From NCBI RefSeq assembly GCF_027887165.1, contig NC_077232.1, positions 13,975,255 through 14,039,254 on the forward strand: 64,000 nt of DNA. Direction: 5' to 3'. Source of the DNA: Monodelphis domestica. Lineage: Eukaryota > Chordata > Mammalia > Didelphimorphia > Didelphidae. The notes below the pieces were generated by a model. It ran no database searches. It saw nothing but the letters and a program-made list of their open reading frames with translations, and was not told the DNA's origin. Shown in pieces: positions 10,235-21,457 of the stretch. Both the position numbers and the translations under genes were made by a program. The first letter of the stretch is position 1; each line of letters opens with the position of its first letter.

Positions 10235-12005
10235 ATTCAACTATGGCAGTTCCTAGATTACTCCTTTCTTAGACTCCACCATGCTAGGAGTACCATCAGT
10301 TGTTACACTGGCTAGTTTAGCCCAGTCCAGCTCCAAATCCTTCACAGTGTGGGAAATCTTTTCATAGATATCCTCTCCTGTAGTTGTTCCTTTGATGCTT
10401 TGCAGTGTAGCAAGCTCTTCTGTGACTTCAGAATTGTCATTTATCCCACAAATAAAAATTAGAAGTTGTGCAGAATCTGAACACCATTGCTCTCATTGAG
10501 TGCCAAGGAAATTTGGAAAGCTTTCTTGCAGAGTTTTGCAAATGCTGATGCAAATTGTTGCCAGAGGTCATCATACACCGATTGATTGACAAGGTCACAG
10601 TCGGAGGAAGGAAGATCAGCAAAGCAGACCCAAGAATGAGGGCCACCTGCTTATTCCTCTTTGTGACTTCTTTCCCTAAATTTTTCCCACTAGTGGACTT
10701 GTTATTATTATTCTCTTCTCAATACAGGAGAAATAACATGAGAGCAAGTATTTATAAGATCAATAAATATATAGCCTACTTTAAGTCTGCTAGGCTATTT
10801 CCCCCAAAAGGTTGCAATTACAGAATAAAAGCCCAAAGATTACTGCCCATGACCCCTCCTCTCTCAAGCACAAGATATGCTCCCAGGCCCTACAATAAAC
10901 ACCAGCTGAAAGATCAAGTACTATAATGAATCTTGTCCTACAGTCACCACACTAGAATGCATTTGTTGGAACAGAAGCCAAGCAGTATTACTAGGCAATT
11001 CAAAGCAACACAAGAGAAACAGAACTTGTAAATTGAGGAAAACTCCAAAATTGGTCTGGCTAAAGTCCTCACACTTTGATATGGATATGTTTTTTGTTCA
11101 TCTCCCAAGTAATTATGATGGATAGTAAAAGCTGACCAAAAGCACAAAGATCCTCTCAACAGGTCAAGGGGCAATAACTTACAAAATGGCTTTATTCACA
11201 TTAATCATATCTATCACAGAGTGTCATAGAAACCTAGTAAATGATCACAGAATTCTTCGTGGTAGTAACATCACACGAGTGTTATTTAGGTGACTTGATA
11301 ATATCCAATCAAACTGCAGAATGTCACATATGTAGAGAATTGATTATGTGTGTGTGTACCAAAAAACCTATATAATAAATGTACCATGATACTCTGGCAG
11401 AGCACTGGGTGCATGTAGAAGATGCCTACAAATGTGGGTTGAATGCAAGGTGTGTCTCATCTCCTTATTCCGTCCATGATGCCACACCTGGGCAGAGAGA
11501 CCCTGGGTCCTCAGAGAGGCAGGTGGACGGACCTCTGTAAATTGTCTCCCATTTCTTCAATCCTTCATGTAATTGTAGATCCTGAAAGACTAACTGTACT
11601 AAGTATGTCTGCCTTTTCTGGACACATCTCTTTGGAAACAGAAAAAAGTCACTCTAACAAATTCTTCCTCCACAATGGTTTGCCAGTGCATGCTATTAGC
11701 TGGGCAACTTGAAAACTTGCTCACAATGATGAAATATTTAGCTGCTTCTGCTTCACTAAAGTATTTTGCTGAGTTGTTGATGTATTTTTCAGTTTTAATA
11801 TTTAATCTTTTCTCACATCTCCAACCAAACAATCATATTCATCTTCATGGTGAGCTTGATAATGTCAACACAAATTGTATTCTTTGAAGACAGATGCTAT
11901 ATTCTGGCATGTCAAACACACAACTCTTTCCTTGTACTGCATGAAAAAGTAATGTTAAGTCCACTGTTCTTTGAACATCCTACACTCTGAGTCAATTTTT
12001 CTCTT
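10235..12005 (-). pseudogene. hAT/ZBED-like transposase relic
   Basis: Two matching ends of a hAT-type transposase lie on the minus strand. The N-terminal part (about 12005-11820) translates with stops to a BED-type zinc finger: VVCLTCQNIASVFKEYNL, then a histidine pair in HYQAHH. It runs on to about 11640 with an AKYFSEAEAAKYF stretch. The C-terminal part (about 10535-10235) reads AQLLIFICGINDNSEVTEEL, GTTTGEDIYEKI and LASVTTDGTPSM, the conserved region found in ZBED5-type and GTF2IRD2-fused hAT proteins. Stops and frameshifts throughout, plus about 1 kb of unrecognisable middle (about 10650-11640), show it is dead. It could be a decayed ZBED retrocopy rather than the transposon itself. Confidence 0.7.
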
Positions 12006-12049
12006 TCTTCATGACATTGTTTCCAAGAGATTCCAAATTGCTATTAGTA

Positions 12050-12082
12050 AAATACATATACATACATATATATATATATATT
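12050..12082. repeat. (TA)n/CATA microsatellite
   Basis: Simple alternating acatatacatacatatata tract directly left of the palindrome-rich segment. Confidence 0.9.
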
Positions 12083-12487
12083 CAGCCCTACAAAAACAAT
12101 ATACCAACAATAATTTTGTCCACACAGAGGCTTACTGACTGCATTGCCCATCAATGCAGTCTGATCTGTGTCCATCAATGCAGCCTTCCCAGTCCACATC
12201 ATTTCAGCCTTACCAGGGGCCATATTGGTGGAACTCCACTTTTACCTCAGACTCACACTGGTGCGGTGCAGGCACTAGCACAATTACAGAGCCAGTTCCT
12301 CCACCAACTTTCCAGTTCATGCTACCCTGTGAGAACTGCACTGAGATCTGTGGGTAAGTCCCATGCAACCAGATTCCACAGCAGGAAGAAAGAAGACATG
12401 ACACGTGTGTGTCCTCTTGAGGTCTGTATTCATGGATCTGAAATGATAGACTGTAATATGAAAAACAAATGCCTCAGTCCCCCCATA

Positions 12488-12582
12488 TAGTAAAATGGCA
12501 ACCTCATACTCCCCCAGATGCACAACATAATGGCCTCTATGATATGTAGTGCATCTGGGGGAGTGTGAGGGCCATTGTACTA
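12488..12582. repeat. Inverted repeat (about 40-bp arms)
   Basis: The left arm (12488-12529) and right arm (12543-12582) are complementary with few mismatches. The core actcccccagatgcac pairs with gtgcatctgggggagt. The loop is about 13 nt. The arms could extrude as a cruciform or fold as an RNA hairpin. Confidence 0.85.
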
Positions 12583-12889
12583 CCATGTTTCCCCCCCAAA
12601 TAAGACACTGTCTTATATTAATTGGATGCCCCCAAACCAGTGGCTGTGGTGGGCTTCTCACAGTAGAGGCCCCCCGCTGATGTCACAGGCCAGATCACCC
12701 CTATCCAATGCGTGTATACAGTACTGGAGGCAGTTCTGGGCCGGTGACACTGGGATAGTGGAGGCTGAAGCGCTGGCTGGGTTGGGTCTGTCCCACCTTG
12801 CACAGGCCCATAAGGCAGCAGTGCACACAGTGTGGAATCCCCTTCCCCAGATCGCTGCTCACCATACTGATGTCTTCCATTGTGCAGCC

Positions 12890-12962
12890 ACATAATCCTT
12901 TGTGCGGTGCCTTGTTCTCCTTCAGTTCCTCTCAGAACAAGATGGCACACAAAGGATTATGT
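12890..12962. repeat. Inverted repeat (29-bp arms)
   Basis: The left arm 12890-12918 (acataatcctttgtg...cttgttct) pairs with 12934-12962 (agaacaag...cacaaaggattatgt) with a few mismatches and a 15-nt loop. Confidence 0.85.
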
Positions 12963-13636
12963 CACTGGAAGTAGTACTGTACGTGAGTGACTCTGCCACA
13001 CGCATTGCTCCTCTCACTGACCACCAATGAAAGAAGGGCCCATTTTGGAAGTGTGGTGGGGGCCAAATACATGGCCTCAGGGGGCCTCATGTGGCCTGCG
13101 GGCCATAGTTGGGGGACTCCTGTACTAGAGAGAGGTATGGGCAGATTTTTGATGAAGGAAACTTTAATCTAAAACATCATCAAGGTTCTATTTTTAATTG
13201 ATCTTGTCACTATCATTCACATTTCCTTTTGTGCCCTTCTCATGTCAGACTCTCCTCTGACTCATTTAACATCTGGTGATACTGAGTCATTGCAGTGATT
13301 TGGACTGATGAAAATGGAAGTATTACTTCAGAATACCCTGAAAGTTAGCTCAAGAGGGATCAGAGAGACTTTTGGATCATCTCAAAACTCAGGGAAGCTA
13401 CGGATACTTCAGAGACAGAAAGCAGAAAAGCAGCTACTTTGTCCCTCGAGTTTTTAACTCAAAAAAGAGGCTGCAGGTGTAGAGTTGCAGGGCAGATTGG
13501 TTCCCAGATGCTCTCACTTTCAAACACTGGTCAACATAGTTGTTTGAATTGTACTCCAGAGGTCTGAAGATGTGGCAACTTTCCTTATCTGTCCAGAGGG
13601 ACCAAGAAGAATAATATCCAGGAGGCAAAAGTGTCC

Positions 13637-13644
13637 TATAAATA
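13637..13644 (+). promoter_or_regulatory. Candidate TATA box of V2R copy C
   Basis: TATAAATA lies about 203 bp upstream of the exon 1 ATG, in otherwise unremarkable sequence (13131-13846). Position is plausible for a receptor promoter, but no transcription start evidence is available. Confidence 0.3.
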
Positions 13645-13846
13645 TCCCCTGAAACCCTTTGTCTTAAACAGGGGCCGGTCTCATGTCAGACACTTATTTC
13701 CCGAGTATTAGGGACTGTGCAAAACTTGTGCATCTATTAGAAAAGTCCTTAGTCTCAGAGAATGTGCCGATAGCTGAATGAAAAAGACCTTCAGTAATCT
13801 TAGACTCCCTGATTCCTTGGTACTTTATTGATTTTGGATAGTTGCC

Positions 13847-14094
13847 ATGGGTTTGAGCAAACTAGGATTCCCTTTCTTTATAGTATTTGTGATCCTCCTG
13901 GTTTTTCAGATTTCTTTTTCTGAGTACCAGATAGGGGAGCATCCTTGCCAATTAAAGAGACCGTACAATCCTACATATACAAAGGAAGGAGACCTAGTCA
14001 TAGCAGGCTTCTTCTCCATGTTTTCGATCACTGAGTATAATATTTACCAGTCAACCTTCTCATCTTCTCCTACATGGATTGTTGCAGACAAGGC
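13847..14094 (+). CDS. V2R pheromone receptor, copy C, exon 1
   Basis: The start ATG has a good Kozak context (gttgccATGG). The first about 25 residues form a signal peptide with a hydrophobic core (FFIVFVILLVFQISF). Then come the CQLKR and YTKEGDLVIAGFF motifs typical of the mature N-terminus of class C vomeronasal receptors. The exon ends in a donor, gGC/GTAAGT at 14095, after two bases of a codon. Exon 2 of copy C supplies the third base, so 248 + 292 nt make 180 whole codons. V2R proteins sit in vomeronasal sensory neurons and bind peptide pheromones through the extracellular domain that begins here. The frame is undamaged. The family call is firm; the subfamily is not resolved. Confidence 0.88.
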
Positions 14095-14871
14095 GTAAGT
14101 TGTTATTTCGGTTTTTTTTTTCTTGCCTGGTAAAATATATTAATCCATATTTTTGACTGATTGACTCTGTCAGTAGAGTAATATTTTATATGGCCTCACA
14201 GATTTGGTTAAATCAAGGACTTGGGTTTGGAAATGTCTATCATATTGGTACTCGGGAAACAGATAAAATCAAAGGCTTTAAAATCATTGTGCTGTTTAAC
14301 AAGCAGGAAAATAGAAAATCTATACAAACAGGAGATCTCAAAGGAAAGAATCTTGAATTCATCCTTACAGACTGAAACAACTCTTGTAGGGTAAACTTGG
14401 GATTCAAGTGGCAAAATGATATTCCTGAAGAATATCCTTTGTTGAGAAGTTATTGCTTCCATATTTGGAAGAAAGTATTCTTTATCAGAGGCATATTGAT
14501 GAAGAAGTTCTTGGGATCATTTATTTATGTAAGCCTCGGATAAGATTTGGGTTGGGAGAGTCTTTCTATCTTTACACAGGAAACCGATCAAAGGATCTAA
14601 CAGTACTTACCTAAGACATTAGAAAAGAGAAATCATTGAGAATCTTACCATCAGTGCAGAATTTTATCCAACTAAGAAATTCAAAAATTCTAATCAGGCC
14701 ATTTCTGGAGTGCTGCATTATTTTCTGGTCCCAGGATGTAGATGCTGCTAAGAAAATTTGTGTAAATGGGCAAGAAGAATGCTGAAGAGTCTTAAGACAT
14801 TTCATAGGGTATTCAATTTTAAAGAATCCTGGTGGTTTTAAATAAAACCTGGGTGGGGGAACATTATAATT

Positions 14872-14917
<46 letters not shown>

Positions 14918-16287
14918 TACATATATATGTGAAAGACATTTAATTTGGAAGACTCATTTGATTTTTTTTTACCTTATACCAAAGATCATTAATAGGAGAT
15001 ATAGTTCAAATTTGATGATGGACAAACACTTCCTAATGGTTAATGTAATTTAAATGTGGCATGCTTTTGCTTGGAGAGGCATCTTCCTCTGTGGAGAAGG
15101 AGCTGAAATAAAATGTCAAAGGAACCCTTATCATATTTTCTGTAGAGATGAACCTTTGAGTGTAAAGATTTGTGTTTTCCCAGAATGGCCAAAAGAGTAT
15201 TTGATAACATGAGAGTGTGTGTCCATATTGGCACTAATGAACATCCCTGGTTAATTATTGCCTATAAAACCAAATGAGAATTCATCTTTTGAAGTCTGCT
15301 AGCCTTTCAGGCTCTGACCCAGGCTTATCTGCCTTAGAAGGGAACAATATTCCCCTTGAAGTAATCTACATTGAATCCAAACTGATTTACTTGTTCTATC
15401 TCATATATGCAGTCACATTTCTTTCCATGACATCTTAGCACAGGCTGTTCCCCTTATCAGGAAGATGTTCTCATGTGTCTCAGTCACTCCAATTTTTTGG
15501 TTCCTTTAAAGCACATCTTGAGTACCACTTTCTAAAGAAATAGACCGAGTCTTCAAGTTACTCTATCAAAAAGCCTCCAATTTCTTTTTATCCATTTTTT
15601 TCCTTTTTTGTTGGCTTTGTTTGTATGTGTGCAAGTTGTTTCTTATCAGTAAAATATAAGCAAGAAATATCGAGGATGATTTAATTCCTCTATGTTGATC
15701 TCTAGCTCCTAGAACAGTGATTGGCACACAAAGGGAAGTTAGCAGACATACTTAATAAATTAATGAACTAAGCAGTCGGGAAAATGCTGCAGACTAGATC
15801 TACTACAAAATTGTAGTAGCCCCAATTGGGCTCTCCCTGATACAAGGACACTTGGGTATTACTTCCCAACAGCTCATCAGTGTGTTCATTTCCATTCAAT
15901 AACATCATAGAACACCTCATTGTCCTTATTCTCAGCTGATGACATCATCTTTCAATACACTGAGAAAACAGAATCCATTATTTTGATCTTCTCCTTTTGT
16001 CTTCCCTCTAACAAATGCAGAGTTCATATGAGTTCTTTTTGCCTTTGTTTAATCCAGCACTTGATTAATGATGAAACCAATCAGTTGGTCACTCATAATT
16101 TCTACCAACCTCTAAACTCCTACATTGTCCCCTCTTTCCACTCACTTTATGGCTGCCCTTTAAGCACTGGTCACCTCTTTTCATGGCTTTGAAAGGATTC
16201 CCCTAATGACCCACAGTCTCTCCACTATGACACCTTGTTTCTGTGCATGTCAAGTTTTGCCCATTTCTTCACTTTCTGTCATTTTAG
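14095..16287 (+). other. V2R copy C intron 1
   Basis: About 2.2 kb between GT and AG. It contains a long (TA)n tract at 14869-14929. Its 3' part (15465-16255) is duplicated in the copy B remnant (2445-3240), and about 16008-16287 is also duplicated at 1-280 in copy A. No coding content. Confidence 0.8.
14869..14929. repeat. (TA)n microsatellite
   Basis: Roughly 60 bp of TA dinucleotides with a few G/C interruptions. Open frames crossing it on both strands are artefacts of the repeat. Confidence 0.95.
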
Positions 16288-16579
16288 GTTCATGCTCAAA
16301 CATTACCAACACTTTCTCACTTTGCAATTTGCTGTGGATCAGATCAACAAGGACCCCCATTTGCTGCCCAACATAACCCTGGGATACCAGTTACTCAATA
16401 ACTTACACTCTAACAAAGTAGCTGTGGAGAACTCCTTGACGTATTTATCAGGGAGGGGTCTGACCATCCCTAATTATAGCTGTGGCAGGCAGCACAAGTC
16501 AGTGGCAGTCATTGGAGGGATGTCATCTGCACTGTCCATGTCCATGGCCACCATTCTAGGGCTCTATAAGGTCCCACAG
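16288..16579 (+). CDS. V2R pheromone receptor, copy C, exon 2
   Basis: This exon continues from exon 1. Acceptor cattttAG ends at 16287; donor GTAAGG starts at 16580. It is 292 bp, the same length as copy A exon 2. It encodes the first lobe of the ligand-binding domain: LTLQFAVDQINKDPHLLPN, a PNYSCGRQHKSVAVIGG segment with the conserved Cys, and LYKVPQ at the end in phase 0. The next in-phase exon on this strand is at 52193, which opens with ITYGPFDPLL, the usual continuation after the IPQ/VPQ junction. The long intron between them is explained by inserted elements. Intact frame, no odd residues noted. Confidence 0.88.
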
Positions 16580-19014
16580 GTAAGGAACTTTTGCATATTT
16601 TCAACCAATCTGCTCTTTGGTGTTCAAATAGAAAAATCTTTATAATGTATCTTGCTGCAGCTTTAGTGATTCAATTAGCAAAGATTAAGAAATTCTCAGG
16701 TCTGTTTTGAAAACAGAAGCTCCAAGATGTGGGCAAAATTGCCTTCCTTAATGGAATTCACTGTGTCCTCTAGATGAGGTTATGCTCTCTTGATTCATTT
16801 GTTTTGCCTCTGATGGTTCTGAACCAAGTCAAAACCTTCCCAATGAGTAGTCCTCCCCTCTCAGTTCACCTTTTTATATTTGAACACCACTCTGTAGATT
16901 TTTGATGGAAGAGATTTCTTTTTCTCTCTCCTTTCCATTTTCAAATTGATCTGTGCCTTTTCATGACAAGTATGAAGTACTAAAACTTCCTTGCAGCATT
17001 CATACTTATAAATTCCATCCAATTCTGTGTTATAGATATCTTCCAATTCCAGTAAGTATTTTATTCCTTCTAGAATTTGGGTATGATTTGTTAAATATTT
17101 GATCTATCCCTTCAGAAGAGAAATTGTTTATTCATTCAATTCAACTCATTTTGTGGGGGATTATAATATGATGATCATATTCTAGTGCACATATGGCCAC
17201 TGTGCAATCTGTTTGGAGGGACATCAAGGCAGCATAACAGAATTAATAGATGAATAAGTGTAAATTCAAGATGTTATTTTCTTTTCTGTGCCAAAACCAA
17301 TCCCTCTATAGGCAGAGGAGATAGACACATGCAGTAGAAAAATAAGAATTATTTATGTCAATAGATTCACTGATTTCCTATACCATAGCTTGTTTATACT
17401 GTCCTTGTATCCTTACATGATCTTTTTGTATTTTCACAATTTTTATCCTTCAAACATCATAATGATCTATCATCAGTTTTTAAAAAGCAAAAATTATCTT
17501 TTATTTCAGGAAACAGTCAGGATTAGTGAAATCCCTGAATTGTAAACCGAATAAGATTGAGTACAATTCTGTACAAAACATTTTTATTAGTCTCTTTCAT
17601 GTGACATGCATTCTTCTAGAATGTAGGGATCATGCTGAATGAAATTTCAATTAATTATATAAAAACTTCCTATTCCTTCATGTAGTTGTTGTTGTCCTGT
17701 TGAGTCACAAACAGCACCCTAATTAAATTATGTTTCCAAATTGTTGTTGTTCTTCCTTTGCTCCATAACACATGCTTTAGCTGCTTCATGGCCATTTTGG
17801 AAAGAATTCTCATCTGCCGATTCTGGTCGATATTATCTTCACATGCTTGAGGTAGACATCCCAACTGATGAGATTTGAAGCCAGTCAGTTACCCTTAACT
17901 TGGTTTAGATTGTTTACAAAGAAGGTTTTACTGGTGTGTGGCCACTGCATATTATAGCTTCTTGGAGCCACATAGGAGTGTTGGAGTACTGGGTATTCAT
18001 GGAGGATTAGCACCTCTGGTATGAGGACTTCATACCTTTTTCAGGGCTGCTCATTCACAAATTATTCTGATATACGGATTTAAACAGTCATTTAAGTTTG
18101 TATGTATCTTTTGTAAGATATACATTAATATTAATAACTCCAAGTATTAATTTATAAAATTTATTAATAATCACTTGAAGTAGAAGAAATAAAGAAATAC
18201 AAAACCTAATTACCTAACTAAAGTAAGATGATGTGTGTGAATTCTCCTGCCTGGCTCAAAGCCAGCTTCAGCAGCTGCATTCAAGGAAAGAGAGAGAGAG
18301 GTAGGATCACACCAAGACTTTATGCACTATCCACACAATATCCATCTATTTTTTTCTCTTCAATGTCTTCTCAATACAAACAAACACTGAAGGAAATCAT
18401 TGAACATTGCTGTATCAGCGAGTATAGATTGCCAGTTGAATTGGGATGTTCATAACCTTAGTGACTACAAGAGGTAGGAGATCTGGAAAGAAAAATCGTT
18501 CAAAACACTGAGGCACAGAGCGAGTTTTTATATTTATTTAATATCAAGGAATCTACTTCAGCTGAATTTTGAATATTTGTATTCTAAGGATTTTTGCTAA
18601 TGTTGTTTAAACCTTTTAGACGTGTCCCACTTTTTCTGACTCTATTTAGAGTTTTCTAGGCAAGGATCCTAGATTTTTATGTAATTTACTTTTCCAACAC
18701 ATTTTTCAGTTGAGGAAACTGAGGCAAACAGTGACAAACACAGCTAATAAGTATCTGAGGACACATTTTAACTCGGAAAGATGCCCTTTTCTGACTCTAG
18801 GTCCAGCATTCCATCTGTTTTGTCACCTAGATGTCATACTTGAGGGATGTAAACTTAAATTTGCTCTGAAAAGTACACTGTTGCTAGCACGCAAATCAAT
18901 ATAGTTTCTGATTCCTTCTTTGAAGAGAGAAAGAAGTTTCTAATCTTCTGAGGAGCAAGAAATTATTTTATGTGTAAAAATCTTAGAGCCTGAAATAGAC
19001 TTCCTTGCATTCTT
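16580..19014 (+). other. V2R copy C intron 2, left part
   Basis: The first about 1.5 kb (to about 18075) is duplicated in copy A (573-2330). After that it is A/T-rich intron with a MIR at 18700-18838. No gene. Confidence 0.7.
18700..18838 (+). mobile_element. MIR SINE
   Basis: Shows the MIR core gttgaggaaactgaggcaaa, then a degenerate cacagctaataagt and ctgactctaggtccagc, in plus orientation. Old and diverged. Confidence 0.75.
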
Positions 19015-20082
19015 TTTTAAAATTCATTTTATTAGATGATTTAGAATAATTTTCCATTGTTGTAAAACTCATGTTACTTCCCTCCGCTCCTATCATCCCC
19101 CTCCCATATATAATGCTCAATTCACCTTGGTGTTTTTGCTTCCACAGTTTTTACTCCGAATGTGGATAGTGGTCTTTCTCATAGATTGCTCCAAGTTGTT
19201 CAGGATGGCTGCACTGCAACTAATATAGAAGTCCATTACATTCGATTGTACCACAGTGTATCAGACTCTGTGTACAATGTTCTGGTTCTGCTCCTTTGGC
19301 TCTGCATCGATTACTGGAGGTCATTCCAGTTCGCTTGGAATTCCTCCAGTTTATCATTCCTTTGAGCACAATAATATTCCATCACCAACATATACCACAA
19401 TTTGTTCAGCCCTTTCCCAATTGAAGGGCATCCCTTCATTTTCCATTTTTTTGCCATCACAAACAGTGTGGCTATGAATATTCATTGATAAGCCATTTCC
19501 TTATTATCACTTTGGGGTACAAGCCCAGCAGTGCTATGGCTGGATCAAAGGGCAGACAGTCTTTTAGTGCCCTTTGGGCATAGTTCCAAATTGCCCTCCA
19601 GAGTGGTTGGATCAGTTTACAACTCCACCAGCAATACATTAAAGTCCCAATTTTGCCACTTACCCTCCAACATTCATTGCTTTCTTTTGCTGTCATGTTG
19701 GCCAATCTGCTAGGTGTGAGGTGATACCCCAGAGTTGTTTTGATTTGCATTGCTCTGATTATAGGAGATTTAGAACATTTTTTTATGTGACTATTAATAG
19801 TTTTGATTTCTTCATCTGAAAACTACCTATTCATGTCCCTTGCCCATTATCAACTGAAAAAAGCCTTGATTTTTTTGTATTGTATTTTTTTATTTAGTTC
19901 ATCATAAATTTGAGTGATTAGACCTTTGTCAGAGGTTTTTGTTATAAAGATTGTTTCCCAATTTGTTGCATCCTTTCTAATTTTGACTACATTGGTATTG
20001 TTTGTACAAACCCTTTTAATTTAATGTAATCAAAATTATCTATTTTGCATTTTGTGATATTTTCTAAGTCTTGATTGGTCTT

Positions 20083-20097
20083 AAAATCTTTCGTTTC
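20083..20097 (+). repeat. Target-site duplication left of YES1 retrocopy
   Basis: AAAATCTTTCGTTTC follows a TT, giving the L1 endonuclease target TT/AAAA. Its partner is at 33438-33449 (ATCTTTTGTTTC, one mismatch over 12 bp). Confidence 0.7.
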
Positions 20098-20859
20098 AAG
20101 GTGGAGAGTGAGGGCCAGGGGTGGGGGGAGCCCGGGAATTCCCTCCTCCGTGAAGTAAGGAGTCTGGGGCTAGTTGCTGCTGCCGACCTGCTCTCACAGA
20201 GGAGGTGGTGAGGGCGGCGGAGTGAGATGGAGGTCCCGCTGCCCGCCTGGATCCCTCGACTCTTGCCTCCACCTCGCTTTCCTCTCCCCTCCATCTTCCA
20301 ACCGAAGCCACTACCACAGCCGCCACTCATGTGAGCGGACAAGAACAGAATCAGCAATGGGGTGCGTTAAAATAAGGAAGACAAAGATCCAGCTATGAAA
20401 TACGGAACTGAAAGCAGTTCAGAGCCCATTAGTATAAATGTCTGTCATTTTGGATCAGAACTTACCCTACGGTGCCAGTCATCTTCAATAAAGGAATCAA
20501 CTGTTAATTTTTCCAGTCATTCCATGGCACCATTTGGAGGTTCAGCAGGAATGACACCTTTTGGAGGTGCTACTTCTTCCTTTTCATCTATGCCAAGTCC
20601 ACATTCTACTGGTCTAACAGGTGGTGTTACTATATTCATGGCCTTATATGATTATGAAAGTAGAACTACAGAAGATCTTTCTTTTAAGAAGAGTGAAAGA
20701 TTTCAAATAATTAATAATAAGGAAGGAGATTGGTGGGAAGCAAGATCCATAGCTACAGGAAAGACTGGATATATCCCTAGCAATTATGTAGCTCCTGCCA
20801 ACTCCATTCAGGCAGAAGAGTGGTATTTTGGCAAAATGGGCAGAAAAGATGCTGAGAGA

Positions 20860-21457
20860 TAAAGCTTCCTCAGAGGGGAGAGAAGCTTTAAGGTAGGAAG
20901 ATAAAGACAGGATGGAAGTTTCAAATACCACGAGGGGGATGACGGAGTCAAATTAGAGATATGAGGTGGCAGGAATGAGTCTTTATTAATTTTCCATAAG
21001 CCACAGCCAAGCTTTGATCAAAGGACCACTTCGAAGGCTTTTACCAGTCCAGAGGTCCACATTTAATACCACACAGGTCGGAGAGATGAAAGAGATAGAG
21101 AAGATTTAAAGGTCAAGCTCCTGCCAAGACAGCCATCAGCTCCTGAAAGAGAGAGAGAGAGAGAGAGCTTAAGGCGGAGCTTGCTGGGCTAAATAGTCTT
21201 TGATATGCAAATATACACAGTACATAGGGATGATTCTCATTGGTTAATGACAAGGTATAGGTATGGTTTCTCTTAACCAGGTGAGCACAAAGAAACCTGT
21301 GTTCCTGCCTAACCTGGGGGAAGGTGGGGTCAAGGGTCAGAGGCTTCCCCAGTCATGTGCAATACTGAGCATGCTCAAGACTGAGCATGCTCTCTTCTAA
21401 GGCAATCTGTACATACCAACTGTTCCCCTTGCCCATAGCTAGGGGTGGACTGCTACA
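20860..21457 (-). repeat. 3' LTR of class II provirus
   Basis: 598 bp; minus strand begins TGTAGCAGTCC. It contains antisense AATAAA (plus-strand tttatt near 20981), an octamer ATGCAAAT at 21205-21212, and paired GAGCATGCTC boxes at 21367-21376 and 21383-21392. It has about 50 bp more than the 5' LTR, including a (GA)n run at about 21146-21168. Confidence 0.9.
21367..21392. promoter_or_regulatory. Paired p53-type half-sites in 3' LTR
   Basis: Two exact copies of GAGCATGCTC separated by 6 bp. Each fits RRRCWWGYYY with the favoured CATG core, and the spacer is within the known 0-13 bp range. Repeated identically in the other LTR at 28771-28796. Motif only; binding is inferred. Confidence 0.5.

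Larger units (their letters stand above)
12120..13130 (-). mobile_element. GC-rich hAT-like segment with internal palindromes
   Basis: The right end, reverse-complemented, begins ACAGGAGTCCCCCAACTAT followed by GGCCCGCAGGCC, like the ends of hAT elements that start CAG. It lies just upstream of the antisense transposase relic and may be the 5' part of the same element. It carries two large inverted repeats, listed separately. Overlapping open stretches on both strands (12154-12661, 12575-12950) do not resemble known proteins and look like composition artefacts. Confidence 0.45.

Noticed and set aside
12590..12625. ccccaaataagacactgtc motif reminiscent of a known DNA-transposon end
   Set aside because: Too short to assign a family from memory, so not listed as a feature.
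12011..12950. Several overlapping open stretches on both strands, up to 159 codons
   Set aside because: They lie in a GC-rich, palindromic transposon-like segment, overlap each other in different frames and match no known protein.
14611..15053. Open frames rich in Tyr/Ile on both strands
   Set aside because: They cross the (TA)n microsatellite, which encodes alternating Tyr-Ile in any orientation.
19531..19713. Plus-strand open frame over the L1 end
   Set aside because: Shadow of the L1 ORF2 C-terminus, which reads on the minus strand.
20064..20357. Antisense Arg/Gly/Ser-rich open frames
   Set aside because: Shadow of the GC-rich YES1 5' UTR; composition-driven.
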